Of a stretch of 64,000 nucleotides of DNA, positions 47,217 through 55,243 are shown piece after piece. The notes beneath the pieces are model-generated. The model made no database searches and had not been told where the DNA came from. It was given only the letters and a program-made list of their open reading frames with translations. The translations under genes and the position numbers were made by a program. Numbering within the stretch: the first letter of the stretch is position 1; every line of letters begins with the position of its first letter. Location: positions 124,001 to 188,000 of the forward strand of contig NZ_LT906480.1 of the NCBI RefSeq assembly GCF_900186865.1, read 5' to 3'. The stretch is from Stenotrophomonas maltophilia. Its GTDB lineage: Bacteria > Pseudomonadota > Gammaproteobacteria > Xanthomonadales > Xanthomonadaceae.

Positions 47217-49208
47217 TTAGACGCCCATCGCCTTCTGTGCCTGCCGGGCCTGCTCCTGCTGGGCGTCCTGCTGCTGGTGCAGCACGTTCGGCGCGCCCTG
47301 CACGGCACCGCTGCTGAGCGCCAGGCTCTGCTCGCTGGCCGCACGGGTGTCCACCGCCACGCGGCTGGCGGCGGGGTCGCCGATCGTGCCCTGCACGGCA
47401 AACAGGCGCTCACCGTTCGGGCTCGGCACCACCGTGTCGATGCGCTGCAGGCCGGCAGCATGCGCCTCCTTGGTCAGGGCCGCGGCGGCGCTTTCCAGCG
47501 CGTGGCGATCCTTGAAGGTGCCGGCCGGCAACAGTTCCAGACCCTTGCTGGCCTGGATGAAGAGCGGATTGCGCGGGTGCCGTTCGTCGTTCAGCAGCGG
47601 GCGCTCGCGGGCTTCCTTGATGGCCTCCAGCGTCTTCGCCCCGACAATGCCGTCGGCCACCAGGCCGTTGTCCTTCTGCAGCTGGCGCACCGCCGCGTCG
47701 GTGTTGCGGCCGAAGCGGCCATCCTCGACCAGCGGCTTGCCGTCGGCACCGACGTAGCCCAGGTGGCCCAGCTGTTCCTGCACTTTGCGCACGCCTTCGC
47801 TGTGCGCGCCCTGCTTGTACAGTTCGGCGTGCGGCGTGGCAGCGGCCTTGTGCTCGGCGGCAGGCTTGCCCTGGGTCTGCTCGTGCGACGGGGTGCGGTT
47901 TTCCAGCAGGTCGCGCGCCTTGGACAGCGGATCGGAGGCGTACAGCTTCCAGTTCGGGTGGTCCTTCACCTGCTTGAGGTAGTCCTCGACCGGCATGGTG
48001 TGCACGCCCTTGCTGCCGGAGGACTGGCTGATCAGCAGCTTGTCGGTGTTGGGGTCGCGCACCACCATCACGATGTGGTCGATGCCGTTCCAGTGCTCGT
48101 GGCGGGTCCTGGCCGTATCCAGACCGATGATCATGCCTTCCTTCAGCGCACCGGGCTTGAGGATCGCGTCGCGGTCAAGCAGCACGCCGGACTGGTCGAA
48201 TGCCTTGCGCACGATGCCGCCGGAACCGAGGTTGCCCAGGTCGATGCGATCGGCCTTGCTGAAGACCGCATGCCCGGCCTTCTGGTTGATCTCGTCCATG
48301 GTGCGGTTCTGCAGCGTGCCGACCCAGCCGGAGCAGTCGATGTAACCCTGCTCCACGTTCTTGCCGGTCTTGCCCGGTACGTACAGCGCGTGACCCGGAA
48401 TGTTGATGGCGTACTTCACGTGGTCGTACTTCACGCCGGCCTCGTAGGCGGCGTGCAGTTCGATGCCCGGCTTCGGCGCGGTGGCCGCCGCTGCGGTTGC
48501 CGCCAGCGTGGCTGCACCCGCCGCCACGGCTGCGCTGGCCTGTGCAGGCGCTGCCGGGGCCTGGCTTTGGCCCGGCGCCACTGTCTGCGGGGCGATGTTC
48601 TTTTCCGGAATGCTGATCGCCGCGTACTTGTGGATGTAGTAGCTGGAGAACGTCCGCGCCAGGTCGCCATCGTTCATGCCGCGCATCTCGGCCAGGGTGT
48701 GGCCGGTCAGCGCTTTGGCATCGGAACCGATCTGGTTGAGCACGTTGCGGCGCATGTTGATCTCTTCGCCGTGGCCGTTGCGGACCACGCCGAAGGTGCC
48801 GGTGGCAATCGCGGTCTGCACCGAGCCATAGCCGGCGCTGCCCTGCTGGTGGGCCAGGTACAGGTCCAGGCCGGTCGGCGTACTGCCTCCGGACAGGTAC
48901 GGGTGGCCGGTGCGCTCGTTGCGGCGTGCCATCGAGTCCAGGTTGTCCTGGTACATCTTTGCGGCCGCTTCGGTGTTGCGGGTCGGGTCGAACTCGTGGC
49001 CGGTCAGGTGGTACTGGCGCGCGGAGCCGGGCACGAACTGGAACAGGCCCTTGGCGCCGGACGAGGTGTTGTGGGCGCGCTCGTTGAAGGTGCCGCCGGT
49101 CTCGATGTGCGCGAAGCGCATGAAGTCATCGACCGGAAGGCCTTTCTGCCGGGCGACCTGCTCGACGATGTCCAGGACTTCCTTTCTGCTGTAGTCATGC
49201 TGTGCCAT
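47217..49208 (-). CDS. X-T4SS antibacterial effector: lysozyme-like + NlpC/P60-like + PG-binding + XVIPCD
   Basis: The 663-residue protein has no signal peptide. Residues about 1-120 are lysozyme/transglycosylase-like (HIETGGTFNERAHNTSSGAKGLFQF; catalytic Glu about 36). Around 290-370, YIDCSGWVGTLQ and WNGIDHIVMVV give the Cys and His of an NlpC/P60-like amidase. At about 480-545 there is a peptidoglycan-binding repeat (GRFGRNTDAAVRQLQKDNGL). The last ~115 residues are an XVIPCD secretion tail: HPRNPLF, GLQRIDTVV, FAVQG, AVDTRAA and a Gln-rich end. VirD4-dependent delivery into rival bacteria is expected. The start is 49208, and the lipoprotein gene lies directly upstream. Confidence 0.88.
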   Translation of the reverse strand: MAQHDYSRKEVLDIVEQVARQKGLPVDDFMRFAHIETGGTFNERAHNTSSGAKGLFQFVPGSARQYHLTGHEFDPTRNTEAAAKMYQDNLDSMARRNERTGHPYLSGGSTPTGLDLYLAHQQGSAGYGSVQTAIATGTFGVVRNGHGEEINMRRNVLNQIGSDAKALTGHTLAEMRGMNDGDLARTFSSYYIHKYAAISIPEKNIAPQTVAPGQSQAPAAPAQASAAVAAGAATLAATAAAATAPKPGIELHAAYEAGVKYDHVKYAINIPGHALYVPGKTGKNVEQGYIDCSGWVGTLQNRTMDEINQKAGHAVFSKADRIDLGNLGSGGIVRKAFDQSGVLLDRDAILKPGALKEGMIIGLDTARTRHEHWNGIDHIVMVVRDPNTDKLLISQSSGSKGVHTMPVEDYLKQVKDHPNWKLYASDPLSKARDLLENRTPSHEQTQGKPAAEHKAAATPHAELYKQGAHSEGVRKVQEQLGHLGYVGADGKPLVEDGRFGRNTDAAVRQLQKDNGLVADGIVGAKTLEAIKEARERPLLNDERHPRNPLFIQASKGLELLPAGTFKDRHALESAAAALTKEAHAAGLQRIDTVVPSPNGERLFAVQGTIGDPAASRVAVDTRAASEQSLALSSGAVQGAPNVLHQQQDAQQEQARQAQKAMGV

Positions 49209-49320
49209 GACGTTTTCCTCGGGGTTGATGGAGCGGCGCATGCCGCGAATCGCCAACCGGACTCATCCGTGAGTCAAGAACATGTCGGTCAACAGGAAAC
49301 CCGCGCGTGGGCGGGTGCTA

Positions 49321-50271
49321 TCAGGGCGCGACGTACTGCTGGGTCGCGCTGTCGAAGGTGTAGTGCACGGCGTCGCCGGCACCCAGCGCACGGGTCTTGC
49401 CGGGGCCTTCGATGGTGGTGCCCTTGAAGGTCACGGTCAGTCGCGGCAGGCCGTTGCCGTCGGCAGCGAAGGCCAGTTCGCCATCGCTGTCGGTGCAGGG
49501 CATTACGTTGCCTTCGTCGCAGGCGGCGCTGTTGTCCTCGCCCGTACGCACCGAGCCGACATAGCGCCAGACCTTGCTGTCCACGTCGTCTTCGCTGCGC
49601 TTGGGGTTGAACAGCAGCAGTGCATAGCCGGTGCTGCTGATGCCGCGGTCGAAGCTGCTGGTCGGCACCGCCAGCAGCAGGCGACCGTCGGCGGTGCGAT
49701 GTTCAAGCGGCTTGCGCCGGGTATCGACATCGTCGGCCTTGTCGTACGCGCCCAGCGCGCCGATGGTCCATTCCTGGCCACGGAACTTCCATGGCTTCTT
49801 CGCGTCGGCGCCGGCCAGCACGAAAGTGGCCTCGGCCAGGTTGGCGCGATCATCCGGGCCAGCCGGCGACTGCTCGCCCGGCTTGCCGTAGTGCTCGCGG
49901 GTATCCCAGGAGAAACCCGTGTAATACGTGGTGCCATCGAGGGTGAAGGTGTGGCCGAACCAGAAGGTCGCCACGCTGCCGTTCTGGACCTCGTAGGAGG
50001 TCGCGCCATCACCGTCCACCTGGTAGGTGAAATACATGACGGTCGGCGCGTCGGGCGGGGTGACGGCGGTATCGGGAGAGGTGTTCTGCATCGGGGCAAC
50101 ATCCTGTCGGGGCGCATCGGCAGCCTGCACGGGAGCGCCAGGCTGGGAGGACGAGGGGGCCGGATCGGCGGCGCTGCAGGCCGCAGCGGAAAGAGAGACG
50201 AGCAGGCACGCCGCGAATGCGCGCAGGGGCCGCAACGGCAGGGTCCAACATGGCTCGGGGGGGTGATGCAT
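49321..50271 (-). CDS. lipoprotein, probable immunity protein for the adjacent effector
   Basis: The 316-residue protein has a lipoprotein signal (FAACLLVSLSAAACSA) and a Pro/Ala/Ser linker to about residue 75. A soluble domain rich in Trp, Gly and Asp follows (SVATFWFGHTFTLDG, FRGQEWTIGALGAYDK, ACDEGNVMPCTDSDG). It ends 113 bases before the effector start on the same strand. Periplasmic lipoproteins placed like this are the cognate inhibitors (X-Tfi) of X-T4SS effectors. I infer that it blocks one or both peptidoglycan-cutting domains. GGAG lies 6 bases before the ATG at 50271. Confidence 0.75.
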   Translation of the reverse strand: MHHPPEPCWTLPLRPLRAFAACLLVSLSAAACSAADPAPSSSQPGAPVQAADAPRQDVAPMQNTSPDTAVTPPDAPTVMYFTYQVDGDGATSYEVQNGSVATFWFGHTFTLDGTTYYTGFSWDTREHYGKPGEQSPAGPDDRANLAEATFVLAGADAKKPWKFRGQEWTIGALGAYDKADDVDTRRKPLEHRTADGRLLLAVPTSSFDRGISSTGYALLLFNPKRSEDDVDSKVWRYVGSVRTGEDNSAACDEGNVMPCTDSDGELAFAADGNGLPRLTVTFKGTTIEGPGKTRALGAGDAVHYTFDSATQQYVAP

Positions 50272-50469
50272 GCGCCTCTCCATGGTCAGCGTTGCCGGGC
50301 CAGACGGCCGGCAGGAAACCGCACCCCATCCACCTGGGACGGGAGCGAGGACATGAGCCGGTCGATTCCTTCGACCTCGCATTGAAAACCCATGCCGGGT
50401 CATCTTGGCACAGAACGGCGGCCGGTCAAAGAGGGCGGTGACAGATGCCCTTACAGTGTGATCTGGTTC

Positions 50470-51108
50470 TCAGATCTTGCCGTCGCGCAGGTAGTCGAAC
50501 AATTCGGCGTCGCCCTTCAGGCCCAGTTTGAGCATGGCGTCGCCTTTCTGCCGGCTGATGGTGCTGACGCTCTTGTGCAGCTGCAGCGAGATCTCCTTCA
50601 CCGTCATGCCGGTGCCGAGCAGCCGCAGCACTTCCACCTCGCGTGGCGACAACGGCTTGCCGTCGCCCTCGCGCATGCGCCAGCTGCCCGCAGCCTCGAC
50701 CCGCTCACGCAGGCTCCGGCTGATGTAGGGCTGGCCCCGATAGACCGCCTGGATGGCCTGCGGCAGTTCGTCCATCGACGAGCTCTTGTCGACCAGGCCG
50801 AGCACGCCGCTGTCGAGCACCATGCGCAGGATCGCCAGGTTGTTGGAGACGCTGAGCATCAGCACCGGCAGGTCGGGGAAGCGGCGGCGGATCATGCCGA
50901 TCATGGCGAAGCCGTCGGCCTGTGGGCTGCCCGGCATGGAATAGTCGGTCACCAGCAGGTCGCAGGGTTGGCTGCCGAGCAGGGCCATCAGCGCCTGCGC
51001 GCTGTCAGCCTCGCCGACCACGCGGCCGACCCCGCTCGATTCGATGACGGCGCGGGTACCGATACGGACCACAGGGTGGTCGTCTGCGATGATGATGCGC
51101 AAGCTCAT
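50470..51108 (-). CDS. NarL/LuxR-family response regulator
   Basis: The 212-residue regulator has a receiver domain (IIIADDHPVVRIG, LVTDYSMPGSPQADG with the phospho-acceptor aspartate, VLMLSVSN, GLVDKSSS). A LuxR helix-turn-helix follows (LSPREVEVLRLLGTGMTVKEISLQLHKSVSTISRQKGDAMLKLG). It is divergent from the hybrid kinase, with 75 bases between the starts, as in BvgA/BvgS- and EvgA/EvgS-like pairs. Target genes are unknown. Confidence 0.93.
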   Translation of the reverse strand: MSLRIIIADDHPVVRIGTRAVIESSGVGRVVGEADSAQALMALLGSQPCDLLVTDYSMPGSPQADGFAMIGMIRRRFPDLPVLMLSVSNNLAILRMVLDSGVLGLVDKSSSMDELPQAIQAVYRGQPYISRSLRERVEAAGSWRMREGDGKPLSPREVEVLRLLGTGMTVKEISLQLHKSVSTISRQKGDAMLKLGLKGDAELFDYLRDGKI

Positions 51109-51183
51109 TGCTCTAGTATGGCCACCGGGCAAGCCGGGCCGCGACCATCGCGGCCCTGTCAGGATTCTAGGAGATCGACGCCG

Positions 51184-54100
51184 ATGCGTAGCTGGGCTGT
51201 TCGCGGGCTGGTCCTGCTGCTGGCCGTGCTGGTGCTGCCCGTGGCGCTGGCACAGGCTGTGCCTGGGCTGTTGCCGCTCAGTCCCCTGCAGCGCGAGTAC
51301 CTCGCCGCCCATCCAAGCATCGTCGTGGGCCAGTATGACAGCGGCTGGCCGCCGTTCGAGTCCCTCCGTGATGGCCAGCAGGTTGGCCTGGGTCCGGATT
51401 ATCTGTCGCTTCTCGCCCGTCAGCTGGGTGTGAAGGTCGAGGCGAGGCGTTATTCCGACTGGACATCCGTGCTGGATGCGGCCTGTCGTGGCGAGATCGA
51501 CGTGGTAATGAATGTCGGTCTCAGTGCCGACCGCACCCAGTGCATGGTCTATACCGCTGCCTATGGCGAGGCGCCGTTGGCGCTGGTGGGGAGGCCGGGC
51601 GATCTGCGTGCTTCGAACATGCCCGACCTGGACGGATTGCGGGTGGTCATCGAGCAGGATTTCCTGACCGGACCGCAGGTGCGGGCACGTTTCCCGCGTG
51701 CGGTGCAGCTTGTCGCAAACAGCTCGTTGGCTGCGCTGCAGATGGTCAGAGACGACAAAGCTGATGTCTACATAGGCAATGCCTACGTTGCCACCGAACT
51801 GATCGCACGCCAGCACCTGCAGGGTGTCGTCCTGCTGCGTCCGAGCGACCTGCCTCCCGAACGGATGCACTTCGGCGTTCCCAACAGCAAGCAACCGCTG
51901 GCCGAAGCGCTGGACCTGGCGCTGGCCGCGACCAGCCAGGCCCAGCGCGATGCACTGGCACAACGCTGGCTGCCCCTGCCGCAGTGGTCGGCATCGGCGC
52001 AGCTGGCGCTCAGCCAGGCCGAGAAGCGGGTTCTGCAACAGCCGTTGAAGATCGGCTTCGCGCCGAACGCCGCCCCATTGTCGTTCGCCGACGAGGATGG
52101 CAGGCCCAGCGGCCTGGCCAGCGAGTACCTGGCGCGGCTGATGCAGGCCGGTGCCAACCTGCAGGCGCAGAACAGCCATGACTGGTACGAGGTGCGCGAG
52201 AAGGCGCGCCGCGGCGAGCTGCAGGCGGTGATGGGCATTCCGGTCGATTCGCACTATCTGGGCCCGGACTGGGTGTACAGCCAACCCTTCATCAGCGTGC
52301 CGAACGTGATCGTCAGCCGCCACGACAGCCCGGCGCTGCTGGGCCTGTCCGACCTCCAGGACAAGCGCGTACTGCTGTCGGATCCGGAGCGCGTACGCGG
52401 TTACGTGCTGCAGCAGGCGCCGCAGGCCAGGATCGTCGCCGCGCGCAGCGCCGAACAGGCCATGCAACGCCTGATCGATGGTGAGGCCGACGCCTACGTG
52501 GGCAATCTGGCCCTGGTCGACCACCTGCTGCGCACGCGTTTCCCGGGGCGCCTGCAGGTTGCCGCGCCCGCGGGCTTCAACGACCAGCTGGCACTGGCCG
52601 TGGAGCGCCGGCATGCGGCGCTCGCCACGACCTTCGATCGCTTGCTGCTGCAGATGACGCCACGCGAGCGCGAAGCGCTGCGCGGCGACTGGCTGGCGGT
52701 GGAGTACCACAACGGCATCGACTGGCGAAGCACGCTGCGCTGGGGTGTACCGCTGCTGCTGGTGCTGCTGACCGCGCTGCTGGTGCATGGCATCGGCTAC
52801 TGGCGCCTGCGCCGCGAGGTGGCCGGGCGCCGCCAGCTGGAGCAGCGCCTGGCCGAAGTGACCGACAACCTGCCTGCCGTGGTCTACCAGGCCCGTCGCG
52901 AGGTTGATGGCACGCTCCGCTTCCCGTTCATTGCCGGTGACCTCCAGGCGCTGTTCGGGATCACCCGGCAGCAGGCTGAGCAGGACGCCACGATGTTGCT
53001 GGAACGCGTCGAAGAGGACGATCGCGCGCGCATCCTGCAGGCGGTCGAACAGGCCGCGCACCAGTTCGCACCGCTCATGCTGGAATTCCGCCTGCGGGGC
53101 AATGGAGCAGGCCCGCGCTGGGTGCGCACCCAGGCGCAACCCTATGCCGCCGAAGCCGGTGTGGTGACCTGGAGTGGCTACTGGGTGGATGCCAGCGAGG
53201 CTCGTGCACAAGCGGATGCCCTGACCGCAGCCAAGGCCGAGGCCGAGCAGGCGGCCGAAGCGAAATCCCGCTTCCTGGCCACCATGAGCCATGAGATCCG
53301 CACGCCGATGAGTGGCGTGCTGGGGATGCTGGAAGTGCTGGCGCACTCACCGCTGGATGCAGAGCAGAAACGCATCCTTGGCGTGATCGAGGATTCGGCG
53401 CAGATGCTCCGGCAGATCCTTGACGACATCCTTGACTACTCGCGGCTGGAGGCCAACGCATTGCGGCTGGAGCCGGTACCGCAGCCGCTGCGGCCGTTGC
53501 TGGAAAGCGTGTGCCGGTTGTTGTCGGCGCAGGCCAGCGCACGTGGGCTGGACCTGCACGTGCAGATCGATCCGCAGCTGGCAGCCGCGCACGAAGTGGA
53601 TGGCGTGCGCCTGCGCCAGATCGTGTTCAACCTGCTCAGCAACGCCATCAAGTTCACCGTGCGCGGCGAAGTGCGGCTGCAGCTGGAAGTGCTGGGGCCG
53701 ACCGCCGAAGACGGCAGCCAGCCGCTGTGCCTGAGCGTCACCGATACCGGCATCGGCATCGCACCGGAACAGTTGCAGCACCTGTTTGCGCCGTTCACCC
53801 AGGCCGGTGCGTACATCCAGCGCGACCATGGTGGAACCGGCCTGGGCCTGAGCATCTGCCAGCGCCTGGTGCAGATGATGGACGGCGAGCTGGAACTGCA
53901 CAGCACGCTGGGCGAGGGCACCCGCGCCGAGGTGCGGCTGTCGCTGGTGGAAGCCGGCAGCAGTGATGTTGAAGCGCTGGTCGCCGAGCAGGAACAGGCG
54001 GCGCTGCTGCCGCCCGCACTGCGCCAGGCACGCGTGCTGGTGATCGAAGATCATCCGACCAACCAGGCGATGATGGCCTGGCGGCTGCAGCAGCTGGGTG

Positions 54101-54783
54101 TACCACATGTGCTGGTCGGCGATGGCCAGCAGGGGCTGGATCGCCTGGCATCGGAGCACTTTGATCTGGTCATTACCGATTGCCGGATGCCGGTACTGGA
54201 TGGTTTCGCCTTCACCCGCCTGCTGCGCGAACGCGAAGGCCGCAACGGCCAGCCGCGGCTGACCGTACTGGCGCTGACCGCCAGCGTGCTGGACGACGAT
54301 GCACGTCGTTGCCGTGAAGCCGGGATGGATGAGGTGCTGGCCAAGCCATTGTCATTGGCGACACTGCGCGCGGCACTGCTGCGCTGGTTGCCGCAGGCGC
54401 AGGGGCAACGGTTCGAGGAGCCGCTGGCCGAGTCCGCTGCCGTCGATGACAGGACGCTGCCCGATCTGGACAGCCTGCAGCGGCGCTTCGGCTCACGTGC
54501 GGTGGCCGAGCAGTTGCGCGACAGCCTGCTGCAGGCCAGTGCAGGTGACCTGGCCGCTGTGCAGCGCGCGCTGGAGGCCGGCGACCGTGAGGCTGCCGCG
54601 CTGCACCTGCATCGCCAGGCCGGTGGCTTGGGCGCGGTGGGAGCGACGGTGCTGGCTGCGCAGGCCAATGCCCTGGTCGAGCGCCTGCAGGATGCGGCCG
54701 AGACCGATCCGGTGCCCTTGTTCACCGCGGTGGCGGCATTCGTGGCGCGGCTGCAACAGCAGTTGCAGCGCCTGGCTCACTGA
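51184..54783 (+). CDS. BvgS/EvgS-type hybrid sensor histidine kinase
   Basis: The 1199-residue protein has a signal segment and two periplasmic Venus-flytrap domains (SBP_bac_3; about 30-265 and 275-510). A membrane helix lies near 520-540 (PLLLVLLTALLVHGIGYW) and a PAS domain at about 565-680. HisKA has His703 in FLATMSHEIRTPMSG, and the ATPase has GGTGLGLSICQRL. A receiver has Asp999 (LVITDCRMPVLDG), and a C-terminal Hpt domain has His1143 (LHRQAGGLGAVGA). The four-step phosphorelay should end on the divergent LuxR-type regulator. The ligand of the flytrap domains is unknown. Confidence 0.94.
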   Translation: MRSWAVRGLVLLLAVLVLPVALAQAVPGLLPLSPLQREYLAAHPSIVVGQYDSGWPPFESLRDGQQVGLGPDYLSLLARQLGVKVEARRYSDWTSVLDAACRGEIDVVMNVGLSADRTQCMVYTAAYGEAPLALVGRPGDLRASNMPDLDGLRVVIEQDFLTGPQVRARFPRAVQLVANSSLAALQMVRDDKADVYIGNAYVATELIARQHLQGVVLLRPSDLPPERMHFGVPNSKQPLAEALDLALAATSQAQRDALAQRWLPLPQWSASAQLALSQAEKRVLQQPLKIGFAPNAAPLSFADEDGRPSGLASEYLARLMQAGANLQAQNSHDWYEVREKARRGELQAVMGIPVDSHYLGPDWVYSQPFISVPNVIVSRHDSPALLGLSDLQDKRVLLSDPERVRGYVLQQAPQARIVAARSAEQAMQRLIDGEADAYVGNLALVDHLLRTRFPGRLQVAAPAGFNDQLALAVERRHAALATTFDRLLLQMTPREREALRGDWLAVEYHNGIDWRSTLRWGVPLLLVLLTALLVHGIGYWRLRREVAGRRQLEQRLAEVTDNLPAVVYQARREVDGTLRFPFIAGDLQALFGITRQQAEQDATMLLERVEEDDRARILQAVEQAAHQFAPLMLEFRLRGNGAGPRWVRTQAQPYAAEAGVVTWSGYWVDASEARAQADALTAAKAEAEQAAEAKSRFLATMSHEIRTPMSGVLGMLEVLAHSPLDAEQKRILGVIEDSAQMLRQILDDILDYSRLEANALRLEPVPQPLRPLLESVCRLLSAQASARGLDLHVQIDPQLAAAHEVDGVRLRQIVFNLLSNAIKFTVRGEVRLQLEVLGPTAEDGSQPLCLSVTDTGIGIAPEQLQHLFAPFTQAGAYIQRDHGGTGLGLSICQRLVQMMDGELELHSTLGEGTRAEVRLSLVEAGSSDVEALVAEQEQAALLPPALRQARVLVIEDHPTNQAMMAWRLQQLGVPHVLVGDGQQGLDRLASEHFDLVITDCRMPVLDGFAFTRLLREREGRNGQPRLTVLALTASVLDDDARRCREAGMDEVLAKPLSLATLRAALLRWLPQAQGQRFEEPLAESAAVDDRTLPDLDSLQRRFGSRAVAEQLRDSLLQASAGDLAAVQRALEAGDREAAALHLHRQAGGLGAVGATVLAAQANALVERLQDAAETDPVPLFTAVAAFVARLQQQLQRLAH

Positions 54784-55178
54784 GCCGACTGCTGCTGCAG
54801 GTAGGCGATCACCAGCGCACGGCGTTCGGCGCTGGGGAAGGCGTTGTACATGCGTGTGCCCGGTACAACATGGGTGGGTGACTGCAGGAACGCATCCAGG
54901 GTCTGCGCGGACCAGGTGATGTCGGCGCGGCGCATGCCGTCGGAATAGCCGTAGTCGGGCAGGCTGCCGGCGCGACGGCCGATCACGCCGTGCAGGTTCG
55001 GGCCGAAGCGGTGGATGCCGCCAGGCTGCACGGTGTGGCAGCCGGCACACAACTCGAACGCGCGTTGCATGGCCTGCTGCTGCGCCTGTTCCGGCGTGGC
55101 GGGCGCTGCAGGCGGGCGCTGGCAGGCCGTGGCGGCCAGGGCCACGGCAACAGCGATGAGCAGGAATGATGCACGCAT
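54777..55178 (-). CDS. class I cytochrome c lipoprotein
   Basis: The 133-residue protein has a lipobox (VAVALAATACQR) and a single haem motif ELCAGCHTVQ (CXXCH). The methionine ligand region is PGTRMYNAFPSAERRALVIAYL, as in mitochondrial-type cytochrome c. GIHRFGPNLHGVIGRRAGSLPDYGYS fits that class. It is anchored in the envelope and carries electrons. Its stop overlaps the convergent kinase stop by 7 bases. Confidence 0.92.
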   Translation of the reverse strand: MRASFLLIAVAVALAATACQRPPAAPATPEQAQQQAMQRAFELCAGCHTVQPGGIHRFGPNLHGVIGRRAGSLPDYGYSDGMRRADITWSAQTLDAFLQSPTHVVPGTRMYNAFPSAERRALVIAYLQQQSAQ

Positions 55179-55243
55179 GGGCGGGCAGGATAGCGGTGCG
55201 TGGCAAGCGACGGGCTGCGACGCTCGGTCGCAGCCCGTGGCGT

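Noticed and set aside
50470..53346. 958-residue minus-strand frame extending the LuxR-type regulator
   Set aside because: Only the first 212 residues upstream of the stop form a response regulator. The rest is antisense to the hybrid kinase.
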